A DNA stretch of 64,000 nucleotides, taken from positions 88,626 to 152,625 of the forward strand of contig CADBBB010000005.1 in the NCBI GenBank assembly GCA_902792795.1, read 5' to 3'. The DNA is from an uncultured Spirochaetaceae bacterium. Its GTDB lineage: Bacteria > Spirochaetota > Spirochaetia > Treponematales > Treponemataceae. Below are positions 57,591 to 64,000 of the stretch, one piece after another; position 1 is the stretch's first letter, and every line of letters begins with the position of its first letter. The translations under genes and the position numbers were made by a program. The notes under the pieces were generated by a model. The model saw only the letters and a program-made list of their open reading frames with translations. It was not told where the DNA came from and made no database searches.

Positions 57591-59029
57591 TTTGACTCCG
57601 CCCCAAAAAGCTTTAAAAGCTTTTCCGTTTCTTCCGCAAGAGCGATGATAATCAATTGGTCGTTGGCGTCAAGGGTCGTGCTTCCGACAGGAATCATGTA
57701 ATTTTGCGCGCCGGCTTTTTTCTCAAGCATCACAAGGAAGGCGCCGGCCTTGGCGATGTCGAGCAATGTCTTTCCGACAAGCTTTGAGCTGGGCGACAAA
57801 ACACACTCGACGATTTCAAGCTGGCCTTCGGAGACGGTATGAATGCCTGTGACGCTTTTTCCGCGCAAGTGGCTCATGATTGAGTCTACGACCGTATCGC
57901 GCAAGGGAACGGGAACGTCAACGCCAAGCTTGCGCGCGATTTGCGCGAAGGTGGAACTTTCTACCAAACTTACGGAGCGGCCCACGCCAAGGGATTCCAA
58001 GTAGGCGGCCACGACCATGTTCAGCTCGCGGTTGTGCGTGGCGCAAATGACCAAGTCGTATTCGGTGAGGCCTTCCTCGCGCAAGAAACTTTCGTCGGTG
58101 ATGTCGCCCTTAAAGACGCGGGCCGTTGGATAGCGCTCGCTGGCTTCTTTTGCAAGAATGTCGTCTTGGTCGACGATGGCGAAATTTTTTCCAACCTTGA
58201 CGCGCTTTCCAAAAAATTTAGAAAGCAGCGAGGAGCTTTGCTTTGCCATCAAGCGATCGGCGATCAGCGTTCCGATGCGGCCCGCTCCTACAAGCGCGAT
58301 TTTTTCCAAGGATTCCACGCTGGAACCGCACAAGGCCAGCAAGTCCACGACGTCTTCCTTGCGCGCCAAAACGCCGATGCTGTCTCCGGCGTTCAAAAGG
58401 GTGGAGCCGCTCGGAAGCGTCATTTTTTCGCCGCTTTCAACATACGCGATGAGGAAGGGCTTTGAAGTGAGCTTTCGCACGTTCTTGAGCTGCTGGCCGG
58501 CAAGGGGCGCTCCTTGCGCGATTGTTATGCGGCTTATTTCGTATTCGGAATTTTCAAAGGTGACGACATCGCTCACGGCGCCGCTTTCAACGGCGTGAAC
58601 CACCGCGTCGGCGGCCTCAACGTCTGGGTTGACCATGTAATCGATTCCGTAAAGGGGGCGGTGCTTTCCGCTAAAAGTTTCGGCATGCTTTTTTATCGCG
58701 GCGGCGGTGTTCATATAGTAAGAAAAGTTCCGCACGCGCGCAATCTTTAAGATGTCGGGATAAACTGAATCAACCAAGGAACAAGTTATCATGTTCACTT
58801 CGTCGTTGGCGGTGACGCAAACCAACGCGTCGGCTTTTCCTATTCCAACGTCTTCCAAATTTTCAAGATTGTTTCCGTCCATCTCGCGGACTTCGCAGTC
58901 AAGGGAGTTGGAAGCGTGGCGAATAACTTCTTCCGAATTGTCGATGAGAACAACTTCGTTGCGTTCGTTGATGAGTTTCTTTGCCAGCTGGCGGCCGGTA
59001 AAGCCCGCGCCTACGATTACGATTTTCAT
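57587..59029 (-). CDS. trkA: TrkA regulatory subunit of potassium uptake
   Basis: 480 residues, two RCK units in tandem. The first Rossmann fold begins MKIVIVGAGFTGRQLAKKLI with GAGxxG, the second near residue 245 with KIALVGAGRIGTLIADRLMA. Each is followed by an RCK-C domain. It binds NAD(H) and/or nucleotides on the cytoplasmic face and gates TrkH. No ribosome site; the promoter TTGCTC-N17-TACAAT ends 8 nt before the ATG, so the leader is at most 2 nt. Confidence 0.9.
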   Translation of the reverse strand: MKIVIVGAGFTGRQLAKKLINERNEVVLIDNSEEVIRHASNSLDCEVREMDGNNLENLEDVGIGKADALVCVTANDEVNMITCSLVDSVYPDILKIARVRNFSYYMNTAAAIKKHAETFSGKHRPLYGIDYMVNPDVEAADAVVHAVESGAVSDVVTFENSEYEISRITIAQGAPLAGQQLKNVRKLTSKPFLIAYVESGEKMTLPSGSTLLNAGDSIGVLARKEDVVDLLALCGSSVESLEKIALVGAGRIGTLIADRLMAKQSSSLLSKFFGKRVKVGKNFAIVDQDDILAKEASERYPTARVFKGDITDESFLREEGLTEYDLVICATHNRELNMVVAAYLESLGVGRSVSLVESSTFAQIARKLGVDVPVPLRDTVVDSIMSHLRGKSVTGIHTVSEGQLEIVECVLSPSSKLVGKTLLDIAKAGAFLVMLEKKAGAQNYMIPVGSTTLDANDQLIIIALAEETEKLLKLFGAESK

Positions 59030-59037
59030 AACATTTT

Positions 59038-59066
59038 ATTGTAGCGCCTAAAAGGCCTTTGAGCAA
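59038..59066 (-). promoter_or_regulatory. Promoter of trkA-trkH
   Basis: Minus strand: TTGCTC, 17 bp, TACAAT, 8 nt to the ATG. It is back to back with the 59082-59110 promoter. Confidence 0.65.
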
Positions 59067-59081
59067 GGGCAAGCCCGCGCG

Positions 59082-59110
59082 TTGCAATTTGGCCTTTTTT
59101 TTGCTAAAAT
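59082..59110 (+). promoter_or_regulatory. Promoter of the 59117 gene, leaderless layout
   Basis: TTGCAA, 17 bp, TAAAAT, 6 nt, ATG at 59117. No ribosome site. Confidence 0.7.
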
Positions 59111-59116
59111 CGCCGT

Positions 59117-60244
59117 ATGAAAAATTTGGCAAAAACTACAATGGCAGCCGCCGTTTTTTTTGCGGCCGCAAATATATTCGCCCTGCCCGGCGCGCAGGCC
59201 GACATTCCCGACGCCAGCGGAGAATATGTTTATTACCGCGACTATTCATTTAACCGCGAAAGCTACATCGGCTTTCTTTTCTACGACGAACAGACTTACG
59301 AAGCGCGCTGGTTCGCCCCAGCCACAGAAAATTTAGCGGAAAAGAACATCGACATTTTGTTTTCTGTAGAGCAAAAAAACGGCCGCTTGGATTTGACGGG
59401 GGAACGCTTTGTGGCGCCGCCCGCGCAGGAAGACGTTGAAGTTGTAAACTACATTCACGACTTGATTTACGAACTGAGCGGCCGCCGCGCCAAATTGCAA
59501 AAAAGCCTTTTGGTCGATTACGAAAAAAACAAGCTGCCCTTCATGCAAGCGGGAATCGCCGAGGCGGCCAGCTACGAACAGTTTGGCGGCCCGGTTCAAA
59601 TGCTTTACGACGCGGCCGTTCCGATTTTCAATCTAAAGAAAATTGTGGATTACACAGGACGCGACGTTTTTGTCGTCGTCACAATCGGAAAGATTGAAAG
59701 CTCCAAGGACAAGACTTTCGCGGAATTTGTTCCGCCGATAAAGAACGCCGCAAAACGGGAATCGTTCCAAATCAAGAGCGCAAAAAAAGAGACGCTTTCC
59801 AGCCGCGTTGAAATTGGAAAAAACTCGGCGCTTGTTCAAAGCGTCCAAGCCGACAAAAACTGGTCGCTAGCCGGCCAAAACGTCTGGACGCTGGACGACA
59901 GCGCGATTGTGTCAATGCAAACGATGGGCCTGCCGGAAGGGGACGCCCTTGGCCAACAAAAAACCGCCGCCCGCTTTTTGCGCTTTTTCGCTTCAAGCAA
60001 AAACGGAGTCTACTGCGATTGGAACGCGCTGGACATCCACGCGGGCGGCTCGACAGTAAAAATCAGCGCGCGAACTTACAATCCAAAGACAAAGAAAATA
60101 ATCACCGACATCAAGACTGTCCGCGCCGCCGCCCCAAACCTTTGCGGCTGTCTTTCGCTCGCAGTCTACACCGACGACTACCAAGCCAATCGCGGCTACT
60201 TTGACAGGATTGCCAAAAGCTACCTCTGCAAGATGGAGCAATAG
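59117..60244 (+). CDS. Unknown secreted protein, 375 aa
   Basis: The signal peptide is MKNLAKTTMAAAVFFAAANIFA (cleavage near 22). The mature part starts with SGEYVYYRDYSFNRESYIGF and is beta-rich with many Tyr/Phe; it has RAKLQKSLLVDYEKNKLPFM, a GRDVFVVVTIGKIESSKDKT strand pair and a final domain with YNPKTKKIITDIKTVRA and two Cys (GCLSLAVYTDDY). No family recognised. Probably periplasmic or outer surface. Solo gene with a leaderless promoter and a strong terminator. Confidence 0.7.
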   Translation: MKNLAKTTMAAAVFFAAANIFALPGAQADIPDASGEYVYYRDYSFNRESYIGFLFYDEQTYEARWFAPATENLAEKNIDILFSVEQKNGRLDLTGERFVAPPAQEDVEVVNYIHDLIYELSGRRAKLQKSLLVDYEKNKLPFMQAGIAEAASYEQFGGPVQMLYDAAVPIFNLKKIVDYTGRDVFVVVTIGKIESSKDKTFAEFVPPIKNAAKRESFQIKSAKKETLSSRVEIGKNSALVQSVQADKNWSLAGQNVWTLDDSAIVSMQTMGLPEGDALGQQKTAARFLRFFASSKNGVYCDWNALDIHAGGSTVKISARTYNPKTKKIITDIKTVRAAAPNLCGCLSLAVYTDDYQANRGYFDRIAKSYLCKMEQ

Positions 60245-60290
60245 GAACGGTCAAGGCGCGCTTCGCTCAAGGCCTTGACACGTTCCTTTT
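60244..60290 (+). terminator. Hairpin terminator, sister of the 29737 element
   Basis: GGAACG-GTCAAGG pairs with CCTTGAC-CGTTCC, then TTTT. It shares the CTCAAGGCCTTGACAC core and TTTTGCGG tail with 29737-29784, so both belong to one terminator family. Confidence 0.8.
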
Positions 60291-60300
60291 GCGGCGCGAA

Positions 60301-62406
60301 TCAAATTTTCGCGCCGCAATCCCAGAGCAAAATCTTGTTGACGCCTTCCTTTAGTTGCGCGAAGGGGCCGGGAAGATTTTGCGCCGAGCGGGAGGCTCCC
60401 AAAAAGTCCTTGTCAAAGACTATGTCGTTTCCGTCGGGGCCGTCAAAGCGCGCTTGGCTTATGCGCGTCATTCCCAAATCTTTTGTGGCCACCACGGCGG
60501 CGCGGGCGGACAAAAGATTTTTGTCGGCGGCAAACTGGATGTAAGTCTTTTTTCCTTCAACGACAATTTTAACGCCGGGATTTTTTTCGCTGGCGGTGAA
60601 TGATTTTTCGCCGTCGTACTTTTTGGCGCCGCCGGCGTAATGGTTGCTCTTTACGCAAACCGCTTGCATAACGCGCATGAAAACGTCATGGTCGCCGTCG
60701 CCCGCTTTTGCGACGTTGGCCTTGAATTTTTCAAAACTCGGCGCGCTTGGGGCCGTGGTGAATTCCGAAGTGGAAAAAAGCGCCTTTATCGCCTTGAATG
60801 CTGCGGCGTACTTTTCTTGGTTGGCCTTGGTCGGGTTGTCCATAAAGTCGTGGAGCCAAGAGCCCATCGAAGTCAAGAACAAGTTTTGGTTGTAAGTGTT
60901 GGTTCCGTCCAAAGACTGCTCGGTCCACGCCTTGCTTCCGCCAACAAAAATGTTTTGCATCACGCGGTCGTCGCCGCTAAAAATGAGAGCCGTTCCCAAA
61001 ACGTCCGTGGAGTGCGGAAAGTGGTAGGGCGTTGCGCGGTCCATCACTTGCTCGCGGCGGGTTGTTCCCAAGCACAAGTTGTGGATGTAGGCGCCGCCCT
61101 GCGAGATGTTGTCAAAGTTGTAATCGCTCGCGAAGATGTTGTTGTCCACGACGTAGGGGCCGTGCGAAACCTCCACCATCAAGTCGCGGTCGTTGGCGTA
61201 GTACAAATTGCTTGAGATTCGCGTTCCCTGCGTTTCCCAGTCGAGCCAGGTTCCCAAAGTGCAGTTGTGTATGTTGTTGTTTTTAATCTGAACGTCGATG
61301 GCCGCGTGCAATTTTATTCCGCCAATTTCGTAGCCAAAAAATTCGTGCTTGACCGCGATGTTGTAAATGTGGTTGCGTTCAATCTTGCTGAAGGCGCAGC
61401 CCAAGTGGCCCACGATTCCGTTTTGGCCGCAGTCGTAAATCACGTTGTCGCGCACGATGTGGCTTCCGATTTTTTCTTTGCTCCAGCCCGCCTTTAGAGC
61501 GCGGAACACAGCTTCCATTTGGAATTGGTAGCCAGGCTTTTCGCGGAACTTTGTACAATCGTTGTCGCCGGTCGAGCCTTCCTTTCCCAATGTAATCGCG
61601 GAACACTTCGCGTCGTGAATGACGCAGTTTTGGATGACCCAGCCCTTTGCCCAGCGGGGTCCGACCATTCCGGGTTGGTCTGCCGTAGGCGGCGCCCAAG
61701 GAGTGGCGGCCTGGCAAATTTCAAAGCCGTCGATTGTGATATAGTCCAAGCCGAGCTTGTCGGGATAGAAGCAACTTTGGCGGACGCTTATTTCCACCAA
61801 TTCCTTGTTAGGATCCTTGTCCTGAAAGTTCGCGTAAATCGTCGTCTCCGTGTCGCGGACTTGCGCGAACCATTGGTAAACTGTTTGTTCCGGCTCAAGA
61901 ATCTTTTCCTTGCGCTTTGTCCACGGCGGATTGAAGCCGCTCGTCCGCTTTTTGGCCGCGCGCGCCTCTTCCAAGGACATCGCTTCGTACATCGACTTTC
62001 CGTTTAAATAAACGTCTCCAAGGTGAACCGGCTTTTTAAGCGGCCATACGACCCAGTCGCCCCATACGGGTTTTGCGAATGGGTTCACGCCGTTTCCGCC
62101 GCCCTTTGTCCATATCGTGTTGGGAACGGTGACAACCCAAAGCGAACCGGCCTCTTTTTTCCAGCCCGAAATTTTTTCAGAGCCCTTTATTATCGGACGC
62201 TCGCCCTTGGCCGCGCGGTAGACAATCGGGCAGTCCGGGCCGCGTCCGCCGTTTTGCGGCCTGACCCATTCGCGGTATGTTCCGCCAAAGACCGTTACTA
62301 TGTCTCCGGCGACCGCCACGCTCGCGGCCTTTGATATTGTTTTAAACGGCGCTTTTGCCGTTCCGTCGTTAAAGTCCGAACCATTTGTTTTTACAAAATA
62401 TTCCAT
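60301..62406 (-). CDS. GH120 beta-xylosidase
   Basis: 701 residues. The opening MEYFVKTNGSDFNDGTAKAP and the blocks GDVYLNGKSMYEAMSLEEAR, TPWAPPTADQPGMVGPRWAK, IGSHIVRDNVIYDCGQNGIV and IKLHAAIDVQIKNNNIHNCT match the glycoside hydrolase family 120 right-handed beta-helix enzymes. Asp389 (TWLDWETQG) and Glu412 (LMVEVSHGPYVV) align with the catalytic nucleophile and acid/base described for the Thermoanaerobacterium enzyme (offset 7). No signal peptide, so it likely acts in the cytoplasm on imported xylo-oligosaccharides. The start has a TAAAAT 6 nt before the ATG but a weak -35. Confidence 0.9.
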   Translation of the reverse strand: MEYFVKTNGSDFNDGTAKAPFKTISKAASVAVAGDIVTVFGGTYREWVRPQNGGRGPDCPIVYRAAKGERPIIKGSEKISGWKKEAGSLWVVTVPNTIWTKGGGNGVNPFAKPVWGDWVVWPLKKPVHLGDVYLNGKSMYEAMSLEEARAAKKRTSGFNPPWTKRKEKILEPEQTVYQWFAQVRDTETTIYANFQDKDPNKELVEISVRQSCFYPDKLGLDYITIDGFEICQAATPWAPPTADQPGMVGPRWAKGWVIQNCVIHDAKCSAITLGKEGSTGDNDCTKFREKPGYQFQMEAVFRALKAGWSKEKIGSHIVRDNVIYDCGQNGIVGHLGCAFSKIERNHIYNIAVKHEFFGYEIGGIKLHAAIDVQIKNNNIHNCTLGTWLDWETQGTRISSNLYYANDRDLMVEVSHGPYVVDNNIFASDYNFDNISQGGAYIHNLCLGTTRREQVMDRATPYHFPHSTDVLGTALIFSGDDRVMQNIFVGGSKAWTEQSLDGTNTYNQNLFLTSMGSWLHDFMDNPTKANQEKYAAAFKAIKALFSTSEFTTAPSAPSFEKFKANVAKAGDGDHDVFMRVMQAVCVKSNHYAGGAKKYDGEKSFTASEKNPGVKIVVEGKKTYIQFAADKNLLSARAAVVATKDLGMTRISQARFDGPDGNDIVFDKDFLGASRSAQNLPGPFAQLKEGVNKILLWDCGAKI

Positions 62407-62432
62407 AGATTTATTTTAGCGCTCCTTTAGCC

Positions 62433-64000
62433 TTATTTTTGCGCGAACCGTTCTTCAATTTTAAATTCGCCGTTTTGTATTTTTTCCAAAAATTCATTCT
62501 TGGGCATTGGCTTTCCGAACAAAAAGCCCTGCAAGCGCTGGCAACCGATGGAACGCAAAAATTCATAGGCTTCCGAAGTTTCAACGCCTTCGGTCAAAGT
62601 TTGCATTCCAATTTTGTTGGCCAGCGACACTATGCTGGAAAGAATCGGACGGGTCTTTTGGTTCTCAGAAAATTTTGAAAGAAACTTCATGTCTATTTTC
62701 ATCATGTCAAACGAAAAGTCTTTGAGCGCGTTCAAGCTGGAATATCCCGATCCAAAATCGTCAAGCCAAAGCGAAAAGCCCTGCGAGCGAAATTCTTTGA
62801 TGGCGTCTTGAAGCTCGCGGTCAGAATCCGTCAACGCGCTTTCCGTTATCTCAATGTGAATGTCGTCCCTCTTGATTTTGTACCGTTCCACAAGCGCGTT
62901 GATTTCTTGGACAAGATTTAAAAGTTCAAAATCAAGCCGTGAAAAATTTATCGACACCGGAACATAGGGCTGACTTTTTTCGTAAGCCTCGCTCAAGTCG
63001 CGGCAAACGCTTTCCATCACATACATGTCCAGCTTGTGAATCTGCCTATACTCTTCAAGCACCGGAATGAAGTCCGCCGGAGAAAGCGGACCGTATGTAG
63101 GATCACGCCATCGCGCCAAGGCTTCCGCCCCGCAAATCTTTCCAGAGTCCGCCCACACGACGGGTTGGTAATAAACTTGAATCCAGCCTTCCTTTAGCGC
63201 CAAATCGATGTTGTTGATAACATACTGCTTGCGCTTGAATTCCGTGTCCATGACGGCGTTGTACTCAGCAATGTCGCAGCCAAAACGTTTTTTTACGGAA
63301 AGACAGGCGTAACGCGCGTGGTCGAGCGCGACACTGGGCGGAACGTAACGGTCGGTCGGCGCGTAGATTCCGCATTTAAGCCCAAGCTGAATCGTATTTT
63401 CCAATTCGATGACTTGCTTTCTAAAAAAGACCAACTTTTCTTCAAGGCCGTCCGCCTTTGCAAGCGCCACAAAATGGTCGTCCGAAAAGCGCGCCGTCAA
63501 ATCGCCTTCAAAAATCGCCCGCATTATGTGGCCCACCGAGCGCAAAAAATTGTTTCCGCTCTTAAATCCGTATTTTTGGTTGTAGTTCTTAAAATTTTCT
63601 ATGTCCATAAAGACAAAGCGCAGTTTGGAAATGTCAGTCTTCACGTCGCCAAGAATTTCTATGGCCTGCCTTTGAAAAAAATTCAAATTGGGAAGAAGCG
63701 TCAATTCGTCTTCAAAAGACCTCTTTTTAAAATGGCTGTTCAGCTTTTCCAAATTTTCGTCTTTTTGAGCCTCCATCTTGCGCTGATAGTGGATGTTTAT
63801 TCCGGTCATCAAAAGCGTTATCCACAATGTAAAGGCATTCACTTTCATGCTGTATGTCAGCGGAACAAGCTTATTCTGAAAATAAAGGTAAAGCCCAAAG
63901 GTGAGCGTCAAAATGAAAAAATGGCTGACCGGGTTCCAAACAAAAAGGCAGAGGCAAAAAATTTCCATCGTCAAAAAGGCAAAGACTTTTCCGCTTGGGT
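62433..64000 (-). CDS. Degenerate GGDEF plus EAL protein, 5' end beyond window
   Basis: The frame stays open to the right edge, so the true start is probably outside; 513 residues follow the last in-window ATG (63974). Membrane helices occupy the visible N-terminus (about 1-65). A GGDEF-like domain follows (about 95-225), where the signature reads ARFSDDHFV, so cyclase activity is unlikely. The EAL domain (about 255-500) keeps EALARW, INFSRLDF, HIEITES, LDDFGSGYSS, MKIDMKFL and TEGVET, so phosphodiesterase activity is expected. It degrades c-di-GMP, perhaps with GTP sensing by the first domain. Confidence 0.85.
   Translation of the reverse strand, partial: PSGKVFAFLTMEIFCLCLFVWNPVSHFFILTLTFGLYLYFQNKLVPLTYSMKVNAFTLWITLLMTGINIHYQRKMEAQKDENLEKLNSHFKKRSFEDELTLLPNLNFFQRQAIEILGDVKTDISKLRFVFMDIENFKNYNQKYGFKSGNNFLRSVGHIMRAIFEGDLTARFSDDHFVALAKADGLEEKLVFFRKQVIELENTIQLGLKCGIYAPTDRYVPPSVALDHARYACLSVKKRFGCDIAEYNAVMDTEFKRKQYVINNIDLALKEGWIQVYYQPVVWADSGKICGAEALARWRDPTYGPLSPADFIPVLEEYRQIHKLDMYVMESVCRDLSEAYEKSQPYVPVSINFSRLDFELLNLVQEINALVERYKIKRDDIHIEITESALTDSDRELQDAIKEFRSQGFSLWLDDFGSGYSSLNALKDFSFDMMKIDMKFLSKFSENQKTRPILSSIVSLANKIGMQTLTEGVETSEAYEFLRSIGCQRLQGFLFGKPMPKNEFLEKIQNGEFKIEERFAQK

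Noticed and set aside
1-64000. CRISPR arrays, rRNA genes, transposases, integrases
   Set aside because: No regularly spaced direct repeats, rRNA core sequences or recombinase motifs were seen on either strand; the only tandem array is the octamer at 2006.

Overview
The window is a 64 kb piece of a chromosome that looks like a host-associated Treponema (Spirochaetota). The case rests on many short secreted proteins and lipoproteins, a very large repetitive surface protein ending in an FlgD-like domain, a GH120 beta-xylosidase, a succinate/acetate CoA-transferase, an indolepyruvate oxidoreductase-PaaK-ACT operon, and two-gene PocR/EAL signalling. This is inference from gene content; there is no rRNA or marker gene to prove it. 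There is no prophage, CRISPR array, transposase or rRNA operon. The mobile and decaying material consists of toxin-antitoxin remnants and short palindromic repeats.

Layout. 1-2.8 kb: the 5' part of a large lipoprotein gene behind a promoter, an 8-bp tandem repeat and a terminator-like hairpin, then an antitoxin with an N-terminally truncated GNAT toxin. 2.9-8.1 kb: an NhaC-type antiporter, a HepT/MntA toxin-antitoxin pair, a GNAT enzyme carrying an odd palindromic insertion, and a PutP-type sodium symporter. 8.4-13.4 kb: an AT-rich accessory stretch with an unknown 336-aa protein, an XRE regulator, two secreted repeat proteins (one a transglutaminase-Sel1 fusion) and a frameshifted antitoxin remnant. 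13.5-17.3 kb: a FecBCD-like ABC transporter and a short DNA-repair pair (alkyltransferase plus deoxyinosine glycosylase). 17.3-21.7 kb: a five-gene LPP20/COG3014/LpoB-like envelope cluster. 21.9-29.7 kb: one giant extracellular protein. 29.8-32.5 kb: a CoA-transferase with a condensation-type acyltransferase. 32.6-39.8 kb: a complete RND efflux operon headed by an unusual double-TetR regulator with two operators. 39.9-46.2 kb: diacylglycerol kinase-like protein, AraC regulator, FGE-like lipoprotein, PocR sensor plus EAL phosphodiesterase, MATE pump. 46.3-47.6 kb: an AlkD-type glycosylase and a three-tRNA operon. 47.6-50.3 kb: an S37-type peptidase lipoprotein, HPt protein and response regulator. 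50.4-54.9 kb: a 257-bp inverted-repeat element, then iorA (frameshifted)-iorB-paaK-ACT. 55.1-64 kb: an ORF6N protein, TrkAH potassium uptake, an unknown secreted protein, GH120 beta-xylosidase and a GGDEF-EAL protein running off the right edge.

Together the genes describe an anaerobic fermenter that takes up sodium-coupled solutes and potassium, degrades xylo-oligosaccharides and aromatic amino acids, exports drugs through RND and MATE pumps, and uses c-di-GMP and phosphorelay signalling. The most interesting general signal is regulatory. Operon genes have strong GGAGG ribosome sites, whereas several solo or regulatory genes (mntA, xre, the alkyltransferase, dagK-like, araC, the 59117 gene) have a -10 hexamer ending exactly 6 nt before the ATG and no ribosome site, the signature of leaderless mRNAs.
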